Source of the DNA: Natrinema salaciae
GTDB lineage: Archaea > Halobacteriota > Halobacteria > Halobacteriales > Natrialbaceae
Length of the DNA stretch: 64,000 nt
Direction of reading: 5' to 3'
Assembly (NCBI RefSeq): GCF_900110865.1
Contig: NZ_FOFD01000006.1
Location: 186,001-250,000 of the forward strand
Shown one piece after another: positions 25,820 through 35,394 of the stretch; position 1 is the stretch's first letter; each line of letters opens with the position of its first letter. A program made the translations under genes and the position numbers. Under the pieces are notes generated by a model, which worked only from the letters and a program-made list of their open reading frames with translations, did not search any database and was not told the DNA's origin.

Positions 25820-26701
25820 ATGGTAGACGAATCGAAGAACATCGAACTGACAGAGGACGACCTAGAGAACAAATCGAAAGGACAGCTCATCAAGATGGCC
25901 GGTCAACTGCGAGACCGGCGAAACGAGCTGAACCAGATGGCTTCTGAGCGCGCTTCCAAGCGCGACGATCTCAACGCGAAGACCCGCGAGAAAGTCGACG
26001 AGGCCCAGGAGCACCGCGAGAAACGCGACGAGCTCAACGAGCAGGTCCAGGAACACAAGGAGAGCCGCAACGAGCTCAACGCCGAAGCCAACGAGCTGTT
26101 CGACAAGGTCGAGCAGCTCAAGTCGGACATGGAGCTCGACGAAGGCAAGGATCTCGAGGAGCTCGAGGAGGAGATCGAACAGCTCGAGTTCAAACAGCAG
26201 ACCGAGGTCCTCTCGAGCGAAGAGGAGAAGGAGCTCATCGAGAAGATCGAGAACAAGCGCGAGGAGTACGAGGAGCGCAAGCAGAAGCTCGATCAGAACG
26301 AGGATCTCGAGGAACTCGTCGAGGAAGCCGAGGAAGTACGATCGGAAGCCTCCCAGCACCACCAGAAGGTGACCGAGCTGGCGGACAAGGCCCAGGAACA
26401 CCACAACCAGATGATCGAGGCCTATCGCGAGGCCGACGACATCCGTGACGAGGCCGACGAGATGCACGAGAAGTTCGTCGAGGCCCAGGAGGCCGCCGAC
26501 CAGCACCACGAGGACTTCGTCCGCGTCCAGAAGCGCCTGCGCGAACTGGACAAGAAAGAAGAGGAAGAGCGCAAGTCCGAGCGCGACAAGAAGAAAGAGG
26601 AGGCCAAAGAGGAGGCCGAGGAGATCTATCAGAAGTTCAAGGAAGGCGAAACCCTCGACACCGAGGACCTGATGAAACTCCAGAAGACGGGACTGCTCTA
26701 A
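25820..26701 (+). CDS. Archaeal coiled-coil protein (COG1340 type)
   Basis: A 293-residue protein made almost entirely of charged heptad helices, from KSKGQLIKMAGQLRDRRNEL to the Lys/Glu-rich end KKEEAKEEAEEIYQKFKEG. The C-terminal LKTGLL-like end (DLMKLQKTGLL) is typical. It matches the widely conserved archaeal coiled-coil family COG1340, sometimes misannotated as phosphoserine phosphatase. A structural or chromosome-associated role has been suggested but is unproven. Lys/Glu-rich codons (gag, aag) make its base use differ from its neighbours. ATG at 25820 begins the conserved part. Confidence 0.85.
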   Translation: MVDESKNIELTEDDLENKSKGQLIKMAGQLRDRRNELNQMASERASKRDDLNAKTREKVDEAQEHREKRDELNEQVQEHKESRNELNAEANELFDKVEQLKSDMELDEGKDLEELEEEIEQLEFKQQTEVLSSEEEKELIEKIENKREEYEERKQKLDQNEDLEELVEEAEEVRSEASQHHQKVTELADKAQEHHNQMIEAYREADDIRDEADEMHEKFVEAQEAADQHHEDFVRVQKRLRELDKKEEEERKSERDKKKEEAKEEAEEIYQKFKEGETLDTEDLMKLQKTGLL

Positions 26702-27087
26702 TCCACGTTCGTCTACCGCGATTTTCTCCCCGAGTTTTCGGGTTTCTCGAGCGGGCGTGTAGCGACGGCACCATCTCGGGACGATCGACGCCGTCCTCGA
26801 GTGCGCGGTGAGACCGCTGGCGGAGCGAGCCGACGTGGACGAGACGGTGATCGTAACGGGTGCCTACCCCGGAACGGTCGATGAACGCGTCCTCGATATC
26901 GCGCTCGGCCGCGTATTCGACCGCCGAAACGGACGGAGACGGGAGCCGACGCTGTGATCGATATCTCGGACTCGAACGGCGCGTATTCGGTGCCTACTGT
27001 CGCGTATCCGGGGGTGAAGCGAACCGGCGCTCGACGGGACCCGTTATCCGATCTATAACAATGGAACGGGACCCCCACCCATCGGTC
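26702..27087. other. 386-bp intergenic region with a possible gene remnant
   Basis: No complete gene. One plus-strand frame opens after a TAG (26760-26762) and runs to TGA at about 26955-26957, encoding ~64 residues including TVIVTGAYPGTVDERVLDIA with typical haloarchaeal codon bias; the only start-like codons are internal GTGs. It could be the 3' remnant of a lost gene. Near the right end, TCTATAA (27052-27058) is a TATA-like box for the ATP-grasp gene. Confidence 0.35.
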
Positions 27088-28497
27088 ATGCAACGACACA
27101 GGGACGACGCGGGCGTGGTCGTGCCCGGCATCGACGCGCCGAGTACCGTCGCCTGTCTCCGCTCGCTCCGACCGCGCGGCGTCCGAACGGTCGTCGGCTC
27201 CGAGTCGCGGTCGACCCCGGCGGCGACCTCGGCGTACCGCGACGAGTTCGTCGATCTGCCGGACCCCGAGACGGATCTCGCCGCGTACGGGGACGCCTTG
27301 CTCTCGCTTGCCGAGCGACCGGCTGTCGAGACGATCGTCCCCGTCCGCGAGGAGGACGTCTACGTTCTCGCCAGGCGCAAAGGCGCGTTCGCCGACGAGG
27401 TCGCGACGCCGTGGCCGGACTTCGAGACCCTCCGCCGCGTTCAGGACCGGGTCGAACTCTTCGATGCCGCCGACGCCGCTGGCGTCGGTGCTCCCGAGAC
27501 CGAACTCCTGGACCAGTGGGACGACTGGGACCGCGAGACGATCGTGAAACCGCGGTACACCGTCGCCTCGCCCGCGTATCTCGGCGAACGGTTCGACAGC
27601 GCGTCGATCGGCTCGACGGAGTATCAGCGACCGGGCACGCGGCCGGATCCGCAGACGGCCACGGAAAGACGCGGCCACGTCCCGCTCGTCCAGGAACGGA
27701 TCCCCGACTCGCGGGAGTTCGGCTTCTTCGCGCTCTACGACCACGGCGACCCCGTCGCGACCTTTCAGCACTGCCAGCGCCGGGGCTGGAAGTACTGCGG
27801 CGGCCCCAGCGCCTACCGGGAGTCGGTCCACATCCCGGAGCTCGAGACCGCCGGCCGTGCCCTGTTGGACGAACTCGAGTGGCACGGGTTGGCGATGGTC
27901 GAGTTCCTGTGCGATCCCGCGGACGACGAGTTCAAGCTGATGGAGATCAACCCCCGATTCTGGTCGTCGCTGCCGTTTTCCGTCCGCGCGGGGGCCGACT
28001 TCCCGTACTATTACTGGCAACTGGCGATGGACGAGCCGATCACGTCGGAGCCGACCTACGAGGTCGGGATGGGCGGTCACCTGCTCCGCGGCGAACTCAG
28101 TTACCTCCACAGCGTCGCGACCGAGGAGTATCCGCTCGTCGAGCGGCCGTCGCTGGGGAGCGCCGCGCGCGAAGTCGCGACGTCGCTCGTTCGCCAGCCG
28201 CGGTTCGATTACGCGGTCGCAGACGACCCGGTCCCGTTCGTCCAGGACGGGATGAATCTCGTGCGAGCGTGGCTCGATAGCCGATCGGACGCGGATCCTC
28301 CGGCCGAGACCGAACCGGACGTCGAGCCCGGTACCGGGGTCGCCGGCGACGACGGTGAGGCTCCGACCGATACGAGCCAACCCCTGGACGGGGACGTGAC
28401 GCGGTCGGCACAGACGGACGGCGGTCCGATATCGCGGCGTTCGAGCCGACCGTCCGATCGTGACGGGAGCGACGACGCCGACTCCACGTCCCGGTAG
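27088..28497 (+). CDS. ATP-grasp protein (carboxylate-amine ligase-like)
   Basis: A 469-residue protein. The N-terminal domain begins DAGVVVPGIDAPSTVACLRS. The central ATP-grasp domain includes IVKPRYTVASPAY (ATP-binding Lys), LVQERIPDSREFGFFALYDH and the metal site EFKLMEINPRFWSSLPFSVR with Glu and Asn ligands. The last ~90 residues are disordered and acidic. The ATG at 27088 is chosen because a TATA-like TCTATAA at 27052-27058 is ~30 bp upstream; an in-frame ATG at 27061 lies too close to it. The family is often annotated as carbamoyl-phosphate synthase-like; the product is unknown. Confidence 0.82.
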   Translation: MQRHRDDAGVVVPGIDAPSTVACLRSLRPRGVRTVVGSESRSTPAATSAYRDEFVDLPDPETDLAAYGDALLSLAERPAVETIVPVREEDVYVLARRKGAFADEVATPWPDFETLRRVQDRVELFDAADAAGVGAPETELLDQWDDWDRETIVKPRYTVASPAYLGERFDSASIGSTEYQRPGTRPDPQTATERRGHVPLVQERIPDSREFGFFALYDHGDPVATFQHCQRRGWKYCGGPSAYRESVHIPELETAGRALLDELEWHGLAMVEFLCDPADDEFKLMEINPRFWSSLPFSVRAGADFPYYYWQLAMDEPITSEPTYEVGMGGHLLRGELSYLHSVATEEYPLVERPSLGSAAREVATSLVRQPRFDYAVADDPVPFVQDGMNLVRAWLDSRSDADPPAETEPDVEPGTGVAGDDGEAPTDTSQPLDGDVTRSAQTDGGPISRRSSRPSDRDGSDDADSTSR

Positions 28498-28596
28498 TTC
28501 CGACTCGAGCCTGAGACCGGGACGCCGTCTGCCGGCGGAGCGATCCGGTAACCGCCAACGATTAACGGAGTCCGCCCCCAGATATCGGTATGATTC

Positions 28597-28603
28597 GAGG
28601 TGA
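28597..28603 (+). promoter_or_regulatory. Shine-Dalgarno site deciding the sppA start
   Basis: GAGGTGA is complementary to the 16S rRNA 3' end and lies 5 nt before the ATG at 28609. It argues for that ATG over the GTG at 28600, which is inside the site. Confidence 0.55.
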
Positions 28604-28608
28604 CAGCC

Positions 28609-29604
28609 ATGATCGGTAGCGGGAACGTCGATCGACTCGCGACGGTCGTTCTCGGTGGGATCGCGTCTGCCGTCGTCGCAATCGCCCTGTTCGTCGTCTA
28701 TCCCGAGACGCTGACTGACCTGCTCGGGGTGTTGATCGCGATCGCGACCGTCCTCGTCGGCCTGCGGTTCGCGGGGAACGTCGCCGACTCGCTGTTTCCG
28801 GCGTACGACGTGGCCGAGGTCGCCGTCGAGGGCCCGATCAGTCGGGACGGCGGCGGCGGACCGCTGCCGACGAGCCCGGGTGCGACGCCGGCCGACGACG
28901 TGGTCGAACAGATCGACCGCGCGGACGACGACGACAACGTCCGGGCGCTCCTCCTGAAGCTGAACACGCCCGGCGGCGAGGTCGTCCCCAGCGACGACAT
29001 TCGACTGGCGGCCAAGCGGTTCGACGGACCGACGATCGCCTACGCGACCGACGTTTGCGCCAGCGGCGGCTACTGGATCGCCAGCGGGTGCGACGAGCTC
29101 TGGGCCCGCGATGGGTCGATCGTCGGCTCCATCGGCGTCATCGGCTCCCGGGTCAACGCCAGCGACCTCGCCGAGAAGGTCGGCCTCTCCTACGAGCGGT
29201 TCGCCGCCGGTGACTACAAGGACGCCGGCACCCCGCTGAAGGAACTCGAGGAGGAGGAACGCGAGTACCTGCAGAGCCTGATCGACGACTACTACGACAC
29301 CTTCGTCGAGCGGGTCAGCGACGGGCGGGACCTCGAGCCGGAGTTCATCCGGGACACCGAGGCACGGATCTACCTCGGTGAGGAGGCCTACGACATGGAG
29401 TTGGTCGATCACCTCGGCACTCGCCGGGAGATCGAAGACGAACTCGCAGACCAGCTCGACACCGACGAGGTGGTCGTCGAGGAGTTCGAGCCCGAACGGC
29501 CGCTGATGGCCCGCGTCGGTGCGGGAGCACAAAGCGTCGCGTACGCGCTCGGTGCCGGTATCGCCGGCGTCGCCGACGAGCGCGGGTTCCGACTCCGGAC
29601 CTGA
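28609..29604 (+). CDS. sppA: Signal peptide peptidase SppA-like protease (S49)
   Basis: A 331-residue membrane-bound serine protease degrading signal peptides or membrane protein remnants. Two hydrophobic helices lie near residues 8-55. The S49 catalytic Ser is in VCASGGYWIASGCDELWA and the catalytic Lys in AAGDYKDAGTPLKEL. LKLNTPGGEVVPSDDI is the strand-loop before the oxyanion site. EFIRDTEARIYLGEEA is the family C-terminal motif. Length suits the short archaeal form with a single catalytic repeat. Convergent with the large lyase gene downstream. Confidence 0.93.
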   Translation: MIGSGNVDRLATVVLGGIASAVVAIALFVVYPETLTDLLGVLIAIATVLVGLRFAGNVADSLFPAYDVAEVAVEGPISRDGGGGPLPTSPGATPADDVVEQIDRADDDDNVRALLLKLNTPGGEVVPSDDIRLAAKRFDGPTIAYATDVCASGGYWIASGCDELWARDGSIVGSIGVIGSRVNASDLAEKVGLSYERFAAGDYKDAGTPLKELEEEEREYLQSLIDDYYDTFVERVSDGRDLEPEFIRDTEARIYLGEEAYDMELVDHLGTRREIEDELADQLDTDEVVVEEFEPERPLMARVGAGAQSVAYALGAGIAGVADERGFRLRT

Positions 29605-29678
29605 CGACGGACCGGAATCGCGGAGACGAGACCGGTTCGGATCGGTCGTCCGTCTCTCGTCGACCCGTCTCCCGGCAC

Positions 29679-32600
29679 TCAGGGCGGGCTGGCACCCGGT
29701 TCCTCGACGGCCAGTGCCCACCCCTCGAGCCACTCGCGCAGGCCGGAATCGGGAACGGACAGCGAGTGGGTGTTCTCGGGGAGGTCCGGGTAGCCGCCGA
29801 CCGCGTCGGGAGTGGGGATCCAGTAGTCGTACGCCGAGTCGAGTCGGTCGTTGCCGGCTCGATTGGCGATCTCCCGGACGATCCGCTCGTCGTTTGCCGT
29901 CCGGTCGGCCGGCCGCGCGCCGGCGTAGCGGAGGTTGTGTTCCTCGACCTCGCTCGCGGACATCGTCTCGAGACCGTCGGGCCACAGCGGGGGCGACGAC
30001 AGTTCGTTCGAGGTGGCGAAGTCGGTGTCCGAATCGAGGGACGGATCGTACGTGACGTTGTCCTCGAGATACGCGTCGCCGCCCTCGAGGACGTTGTCGT
30101 CCGGTGCGATCGTGCCGAGGTAGGCGTTGCCGACGAAGCTGGTCTCCGTCGAGCCGTCCGCGATCCCCCCTTCGTCGAAGAAGTAACAGAGGTTGTTCGC
30201 GACGACGCTCCGCGTATCGCCCTTGAGACGGGGCATGCGGCTGCGACACTTCGCCCAGACGTTGCCCGCCAGCGTGACGTTGTCGGCACCGTTGCCGACG
30301 AGCGTGCCGTAGTTGTGATCCGAGCCGTCGCCGTAGGGGTCGTACAGCCCCTCGTAGATCAGGTTGTTCGTGTAGGTCGTCCGATTCGTATCGTAGCCGA
30401 CGGACATGCACTCGTCGGTCCCCCACGAGGCGGTCACGTGATCGACGACGTTGTTCGTCGTGTCGTCCTGGGTGTTGAACGAGTCGTTGCCCTGGATGTT
30501 GCCGTCGGAACCGGGACCGATTCGCGAACGGATGTGCTGGACGACACAGTCGTTGGCCCCGACCGCCACCATGCCGTTGATGAACGTAATTCCCGGCGAG
30601 GGGGCCGTTTGACCGGCGATCCAACACTTGTCCTCGGTGACTTCCAACCTGTCGCCCCCGAGGTCGATGACGCCGCTGGTCTCGAAGACGATCACGCGCG
30701 GCCCGCTCGCCTGGAACGGCCCTTCGACCGCGCGACGGGTCGCTTCCTGAATCCGATAGACGTCGACGGCTTCGTCCTCGAGCCACGGTGCAGGCGTAGT
30801 GAACCCGTCGGTGTAGTCGTAGTGTGCGCCGCCGTCGTTGTGAGCTTCCCCGGTCGTGAACGTCCCGATCTCGCCGGCATCGCCGTCGCCGTCGTCGGCC
30901 TCGACGACCGCGCGGTACTCGTAGTCGGTCTCGCTCGAGAGCCCGCGGACGTTCCCGCGGAACTCGCCGGGTTCCTCGAGCGTCTCGGTGCTCGAGCGGC
31001 TCCACTCCGCGTCGTCCTCGTCATCGTCGGCGACGGGACGGACCTCGAACGCGACGTCGGCCGTCGACGCCTGTCCACCGATCCGCTCGAGATGCCCGTT
31101 CAGCGTCGCCGACGTGGCGTCGATCTCCGACACCTCGCCGGTCGTGACGACTGGACCGGTGTCGGACTCGCCGGTTGTGAACGTGGCGACCGCGCCGGTA
31201 TCGGTATCGCCGTCGCTGGCCTCGACGACGGCGCGGAACTCGTAGTCGGTCTCCCTCGAGAGGTCGGTGATCTCGATATCGACCGAACCGGGGCCGGACA
31301 GCGTCCGGCCGTCCGTCGTCGTCCACGACTCGGCACCGACCGCACGGTACCCGAACGTGACCGTCGCCGAGGACGCCCGTCCCACCGAGTCGAGCCGTCC
31401 GGTGAGGGTCGCCGTCGTCGCGGACACGTCTGTCGCCGATCCCGTCGCGACCACCGGGTTCGTGTCGACGGGTGCACCGTCGTCCCCGGAGACGCTGCCG
31501 GCGACCTCGACGTCTCCGATGTCCCGGCTGTGGGTCGGCGAGACGCCGGTCAGCTCCGAGAATTCGGCGGCACAGAGGGTTCCCGCGTTGTGGCTCGTGA
31601 CTGCAAGCCCGAGGTAGCCGCTCTCCGCGAGGTCGATCGCGTCGCTCGAGAGATCGGCCACGAGTGTCCAGTCCTCGCCGTTCTCCGATGCGTACGCACG
31701 GAGCGTCTCACCGTTCCGGACGAGTCGCTGGTAGTCCGCGTCGATCGTCCCGCCCGACGTTTCGCGTTCGCTTCGGCCGGCGTCGGACGTCAGACTCGTC
31801 GACTCGCCGCCGGGTTCGGGACGCCACTGCACGGACGTGTCGTGGCCGGACGTCCGTCGAATCATGACGTTCTTTGCCTCCGGGTCGAGCGTCTCGCGGA
31901 CCATCAGGCCGGCCTTGGCGTACGGATCGGTGCCCTCGAGGCCGTCGACCGCGACGACGGCGTCGAAGTCGCCGCTGACGTCGGTAAAGTAGTAGTGACC
32001 CTCGTCGGACTCGTTCCAGATGTCGGTGCCAGCTCCCTCGACCACGACTCCGTCCGTCTCGTTGACCGCGGTCTCGACCGTATTGATCGATCCCCTGTCG
32101 CCGTCGCCATCGCTGGTCTCGAGGACCGCACGGAACTCGTAGGTCGTGTCGCTCGAGAGATCGCCGACCTGATAGCTGAACGTCCCACTCGAGGAGAGCG
32201 TCTGCGAGGCGGTCGTGGTCCACGACCGCGCGCCGCTCGGGCGGTACTCGAAGGAGACGACGGCCGAGTCGGCACCGCCCAGTTCGTCGACGGCACCGCC
32301 GAGACTGGCCGACGAGGCGGTGACGTTCGATGCCGACCCCGTCGAGACGACCGGGGCGGGATCGTCGCCGCCAGTGTCGCCGTCGGTGGTGGAGACGCTT
32401 CCGGACACCGCAACGTCGCCGATGTCGTCGTTGCTGGACGGTGACAGTCCCGACAGGTTCGAGAACGCCGCCGTACAGAGCGTCCCCTCGTTGCGGCTCG
32501 TCACCGCGAGCCCGACGTAGGCGCTGCCGGCGAAGTCGACCGTCCCGTTCGACGGCGAGAGCTCCGCGATGAGCGTCCAGTTCTCGCCGTCGTTGGAGCC

Positions 32601-33047
32601 ATACGCCCGAATTGTCTCCCCCTGCCGGACGAGGCGCTGCCACTCGGCCGTCATCGTTCCGCCCGGAACCCTGCGCAGGTCCTCGCCGCCGTCCGAGGTC
32701 GTACTCTCGGCCTCGTCCCCGCCGTCCGACCGCCACTGGACCGAGGTGTCGTTCCCGGGCGTCTTCCGGACCATCGCGTGCTCCTCGTCGGCCGCGAGCG
32801 ACTGTCGGACCATCAGGCCTGCCTTGGCCCACCCGTCCGTGTTCTCGAGTTCGTCGATCTTGACCGTGACGTCGAAGTCGCCGTCGACTTCCTCGTAGAA
32901 GTAGTGGAACGCGTCGGTGTCGCCCCAGATATCGTCGCCACCGCCATCGATCGTGATCGTCGTCGTTGCTGCCGCGGTTCCGATCGTCCCTAGCCCGATG
33001 CTCCCCGCACCGATCGTCTTTATCACCGTTCTGCGCGGTTGTTTCAT
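29679..33047 (-). CDS. Tat-exported polysaccharide lyase-like protein with DUF1349 and Fn3-like domains
   Basis: A 1,122-residue secreted protein. The twin-arginine signal is PRRTVIKTIGAGSIGLGTIG (Arg5-Arg6). Two DUF1349/concanavalin-like domains (about residues 30-205 and 325-510) each contain YAKAGLMVRE/WAKAGLMVRQ and DTSVQWR. Three Fn3-like repeats (~225-320, 525-620, 630-735) share SLSSDTTYEFRAV-type strands. The C-terminal parallel beta-helix (~745-1122) has NNVVDHVTASWGTDECMSVG and SRMPRLKGDTRS, the PL1/pectate-lyase-like active region including an Arg in RMPRLK. It probably binds and cleaves an acidic polysaccharide outside the cell; substrate unproven. A TATTTA/TTAAAT-rich promoter lies directly upstream. 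Confidence 0.88.
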   Translation of the reverse strand: MKQPRRTVIKTIGAGSIGLGTIGTAAATTTITIDGGGDDIWGDTDAFHYFYEEVDGDFDVTVKIDELENTDGWAKAGLMVRQSLAADEEHAMVRKTPGNDTSVQWRSDGGDEAESTTSDGGEDLRRVPGGTMTAEWQRLVRQGETIRAYGSNDGENWTLIAELSPSNGTVDFAGSAYVGLAVTSRNEGTLCTAAFSNLSGLSPSSNDDIGDVAVSGSVSTTDGDTGGDDPAPVVSTGSASNVTASSASLGGAVDELGGADSAVVSFEYRPSGARSWTTTASQTLSSSGTFSYQVGDLSSDTTYEFRAVLETSDGDGDRGSINTVETAVNETDGVVVEGAGTDIWNESDEGHYYFTDVSGDFDAVVAVDGLEGTDPYAKAGLMVRETLDPEAKNVMIRRTSGHDTSVQWRPEPGGESTSLTSDAGRSERETSGGTIDADYQRLVRNGETLRAYASENGEDWTLVADLSSDAIDLAESGYLGLAVTSHNAGTLCAAEFSELTGVSPTHSRDIGDVEVAGSVSGDDGAPVDTNPVVATGSATDVSATTATLTGRLDSVGRASSATVTFGYRAVGAESWTTTDGRTLSGPGSVDIEITDLSRETDYEFRAVVEASDGDTDTGAVATFTTGESDTGPVVTTGEVSEIDATSATLNGHLERIGGQASTADVAFEVRPVADDDEDDAEWSRSSTETLEEPGEFRGNVRGLSSETDYEYRAVVEADDGDGDAGEIGTFTTGEAHNDGGAHYDYTDGFTTPAPWLEDEAVDVYRIQEATRRAVEGPFQASGPRVIVFETSGVIDLGGDRLEVTEDKCWIAGQTAPSPGITFINGMVAVGANDCVVQHIRSRIGPGSDGNIQGNDSFNTQDDTTNNVVDHVTASWGTDECMSVGYDTNRTTYTNNLIYEGLYDPYGDGSDHNYGTLVGNGADNVTLAGNVWAKCRSRMPRLKGDTRSVVANNLCYFFDEGGIADGSTETSFVGNAYLGTIAPDDNVLEGGDAYLEDNVTYDPSLDSDTDFATSNELSSPPLWPDGLETMSASEVEEHNLRYAGARPADRTANDERIVREIANRAGNDRLDSAYDYWIPTPDAVGGYPDLPENTHSLSVPDSGLREWLEGWALAVEEPGASPP

Positions 33048-33188
33048 AGTCAGTGACTAATTTAATAATTGTACCCTTAGTAAATAAAAATTAGTGGTTA
33101 GCGATTTCTCGGCGGATCACGAGCCCGCCGACTCGACGGACCGGCGTGTGAGCGAGGGGACGAGGAGTCACCGTTTTCGAGTAAGTGG

Positions 33189-33195
33189 TTTTATC
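33189..33195 (+). promoter_or_regulatory. TATA box deciding the DUF373 GTG start
   Basis: TTTTATC ends 25 bp before the GTG at 33221, the leaderless spacing, which supports this GTG over the codon at 33185 that lies before the box. Confidence 0.5.
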
Positions 33196-33220
33196 GTTAC
33201 AGGGGACTCAACGCCTATCC

Positions 33221-34552
33221 GTGACAACGCTGGTCGTCTGCCTCGACCGAACCGACGACGTGGGCCGCAAGACCGGCCTCCGCTCGCCCGTCGTCGGCTG
33301 GGAGGCAGTCCGCGCGCTCGTGACCGACGTCGGCCTCGCGGATCCGGAGGACTCCGGTGTCAACACGTTACTCGAGTCGTTGCGGGTCGCCCAAAATCTG
33401 CGCGACGAGAACGAGGAGGTCGTCGTCGCGGTCGTCTCGGGGGATCACGAGTCGATGGTGTCGGCGGATCGAGCGGTCGCCGCCCAACTCGACGATCTCA
33501 TCGCGGACTACGATCCGGATTCGGCGGTCGTCGTGACCGACAGCGCGGAGGACGAGCGGCTGATCCCGATCGTGGAGAGCCGCGTCCGGGTCGACTCGGT
33601 CGACCGCGTCGTCGTCCGACAGGCCCGCGACATCGAGTCGACCTACTACCTGCTCAAGCAGTTTCTCGCGGACGAGGAACTCCGTCAGACCGTCCTCGTG
33701 CCGATCGGGTTGACCCTGCTCGTCTTCCCGCTGCTCGCGACTACCGTCGGTCCGGCCACGGGCGCGGCCGCGATCACCACCGTTATCGGCCTCTTCCTGC
33801 TCTACAAGGGGTTCAACGTCGACGAACTCCTGACCAGGTTCGCCCGCCAGACGCGGGAGTCGCTGTACTCGGGGCAGGTGTCGGTCGTCACCTACGTGGT
33901 CGCCGCCGGGCTGACGTTCGTCGGCCTGTTCGTCGGTGCGCTCGGCGTCTCGAACCTCGAGGACACGGCGGGCGTGGTGATCCCGACGACGCGGTTCGCC
34001 TTCGACAGCATCCCCTGGCTGGCGATGGCCGCGCTGACGGCCAGCGCCGGCCGACTGCTCGACGAGGCGATCGGCGACGATCCGATCCGAACGTCCTTTC
34101 TCAATCTCCCGTTTCTCGTCGTCGCCGTCAGCCTGGTCGTTCGCGGGTTCTCCGCCTACTTCCTCGAGCAACAGCACGTGATCGACCCCTTCGTCGTCCC
34201 AGCGTACGAACTCGGCATCCTCTCGAACGAGCGGTTCGTGATGGGGACCGGCGAGCGACTCGCCCTGTTCGTCGTCACCGCGATCGTGGTGAGTCTCGTC
34301 GGGGCCCAGTTCGCGTCGTCCGTCAGCGGCTCGAACGAGGGCGTCGATCGCCCCGACGGCGGAACGGACGGCGGTGCCGCGACCGGCGAGTCGGCGTCCG
34401 ACGCTGCTGTCGATCCCGACCCCGGGGACGGTCCCGACGCGGCCCCCGACGGCGAGGCCGGACCGGTCTCGGAGCGGCCGGATCCCGAACTCACCGACGG
34501 CGGGGCCGACGCGAACGCGAACCCGGACTCGTCCCGGACGCGAGACCGCTGA
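33221..34552 (+). CDS. DUF373 family membrane protein
   Basis: A 443-residue protein starting (GTG)TTLVVCLDRTDDVGRKTGL, the N terminus of archaeal DUF373. Residues ~1-150 form a soluble alpha/beta domain (VVVAVVSGDHESMVSADRAV; IVESRVRVDSVDRVVVRQAR). About six or seven membrane helices follow (residues ~155-370). The ~75-residue C-terminal tail is disordered and acidic. Function unknown; broadly conserved in archaea. Starts 50 bp before the dph6 gene start of the same strand ends? No: dph6 begins 49 bp after this stop, so co-transcription is possible. Confidence 0.88.
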   Translation: MTTLVVCLDRTDDVGRKTGLRSPVVGWEAVRALVTDVGLADPEDSGVNTLLESLRVAQNLRDENEEVVVAVVSGDHESMVSADRAVAAQLDDLIADYDPDSAVVVTDSAEDERLIPIVESRVRVDSVDRVVVRQARDIESTYYLLKQFLADEELRQTVLVPIGLTLLVFPLLATTVGPATGAAAITTVIGLFLLYKGFNVDELLTRFARQTRESLYSGQVSVVTYVVAAGLTFVGLFVGALGVSNLEDTAGVVIPTTRFAFDSIPWLAMAALTASAGRLLDEAIGDDPIRTSFLNLPFLVVAVSLVVRGFSAYFLEQQHVIDPFVVPAYELGILSNERFVMGTGERLALFVVTAIVVSLVGAQFASSVSGSNEGVDRPDGGTDGGAATGESASDAAVDPDPGDGPDAAPDGEAGPVSERPDPELTDGGADANANPDSSRTRDR

Positions 34553-34601
34553 CGCGGCTCGGACCCGGTACCCATTTATCCGCCCCTGCCGACTTCCGAC
34601 C

Positions 34602-35351
34602 ATGAGCGACGCAGACGGGGCCTGGGTGAGCCTCTTTTCCGGCGGCAAGGACTCGGCGTGGGCGCTGTACCGCGCCCTCGAGCGCGATCTACCGGTCGAA
34701 CGGCTCGTCACCGTCCACCCGGCGGGCGATTCGTACATGTACCACGTCCCCGCGACGGAGCTGGCCGCGCTGGCGGCCGAGAGCATCGGCATCGAGCTGG
34801 TCGACGTCGAACCCGACGACTTCGCGGCCGACGCGGCGACCGACTCGAGCGCGCAGGGCGACGACGAACTCGAGCCGCTCGAGGCCGCGCTCGCCACCCT
34901 CGACCGTGAGCTTCCGAACGGCGTCGCGGGCGTCACGGCGGGTGCCGTCGAGAGCGAGTACCAGACGAGCCGGATTCGGGGGATGTGCGACCGGCTCGAT
35001 TGCGAGCTGTTCGCCCCGCTCTGGCAGGAAGATCCCCGCGAACTGGCCGATGCGATGCTCGAGGCCGGGTTCGAAATCGAGATCGTGCAGGTCGCGGCGC
35101 ACGGATTGGACGAGTCGTGGCTCGGCCGCACCCTCGATCGGGCGGCGATCGCGGAACTCGAGGGGCTCAACGAGGAGTACGGCGTCCACATCCTGGGAGA
35201 AGGCGGCGAGTTCGAGACGCTGGTGGTCGACGGGCCGCACATGGACCGACGGATCGATCTGGAGTACGAGCCGGTGTGGGAGGGAACGCGTGGGCGATTG
35301 CGGATCTCGGACGCGCAGTTAGCGTCGTACCACCGCGAGCGAACGGCGTAA
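34602..35351 (+). CDS. dph6: Diphthine-ammonia ligase
   Basis: ATP-dependent amidation, the final step of diphthamide synthesis on elongation factor aEF2. A 249-residue PP-loop ATPase: SLFSGGKDSAWAL (SGGKDS at residues 13-18), then SEYQTSRIRGMCDRLDCELF, LWQEDPRELADAMLEAGF and HILGEGGEFETLVVDGPHM, all Dph6 signatures. A short acidic insertion (DSSAQGDDELEP) is halophile-typical. It follows the DUF373 gene by 49 bp. A 62-bp stretch of its 3' part is duplicated just downstream. Confidence 0.94.
   Translation: MSDADGAWVSLFSGGKDSAWALYRALERDLPVERLVTVHPAGDSYMYHVPATELAALAAESIGIELVDVEPDDFAADAATDSSAQGDDELEPLEAALATLDRELPNGVAGVTAGAVESEYQTSRIRGMCDRLDCELFAPLWQEDPRELADAMLEAGFEIEIVQVAAHGLDESWLGRTLDRAAIAELEGLNEEYGVHILGEGGEFETLVVDGPHMDRRIDLEYEPVWEGTRGRLRISDAQLASYHRERTA
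35213..35274 (+). repeat. Direct repeat, copy 1 (inside dph6)
   Basis: A 62-bp segment encoding ETLVVDGPHMDRRIDLEYEP of Dph6. It matches 35422-35483 at 61 of 62 positions. Confidence 0.9.
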
Positions 35352-35394
35352 GCGAGCGGCTTTTTGGCCCAGATTTTTGCGCGAGCGGTGAACG

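Noticed and set aside
26713-31005. A very long minus-strand open frame (1,430 codons) covering several plus-strand genes
   Set aside because: It is Arg-rich, antisense to the ATP-grasp and SppA genes, and arises from the high GC3 of those genes; none of its translation resembles a protein family.
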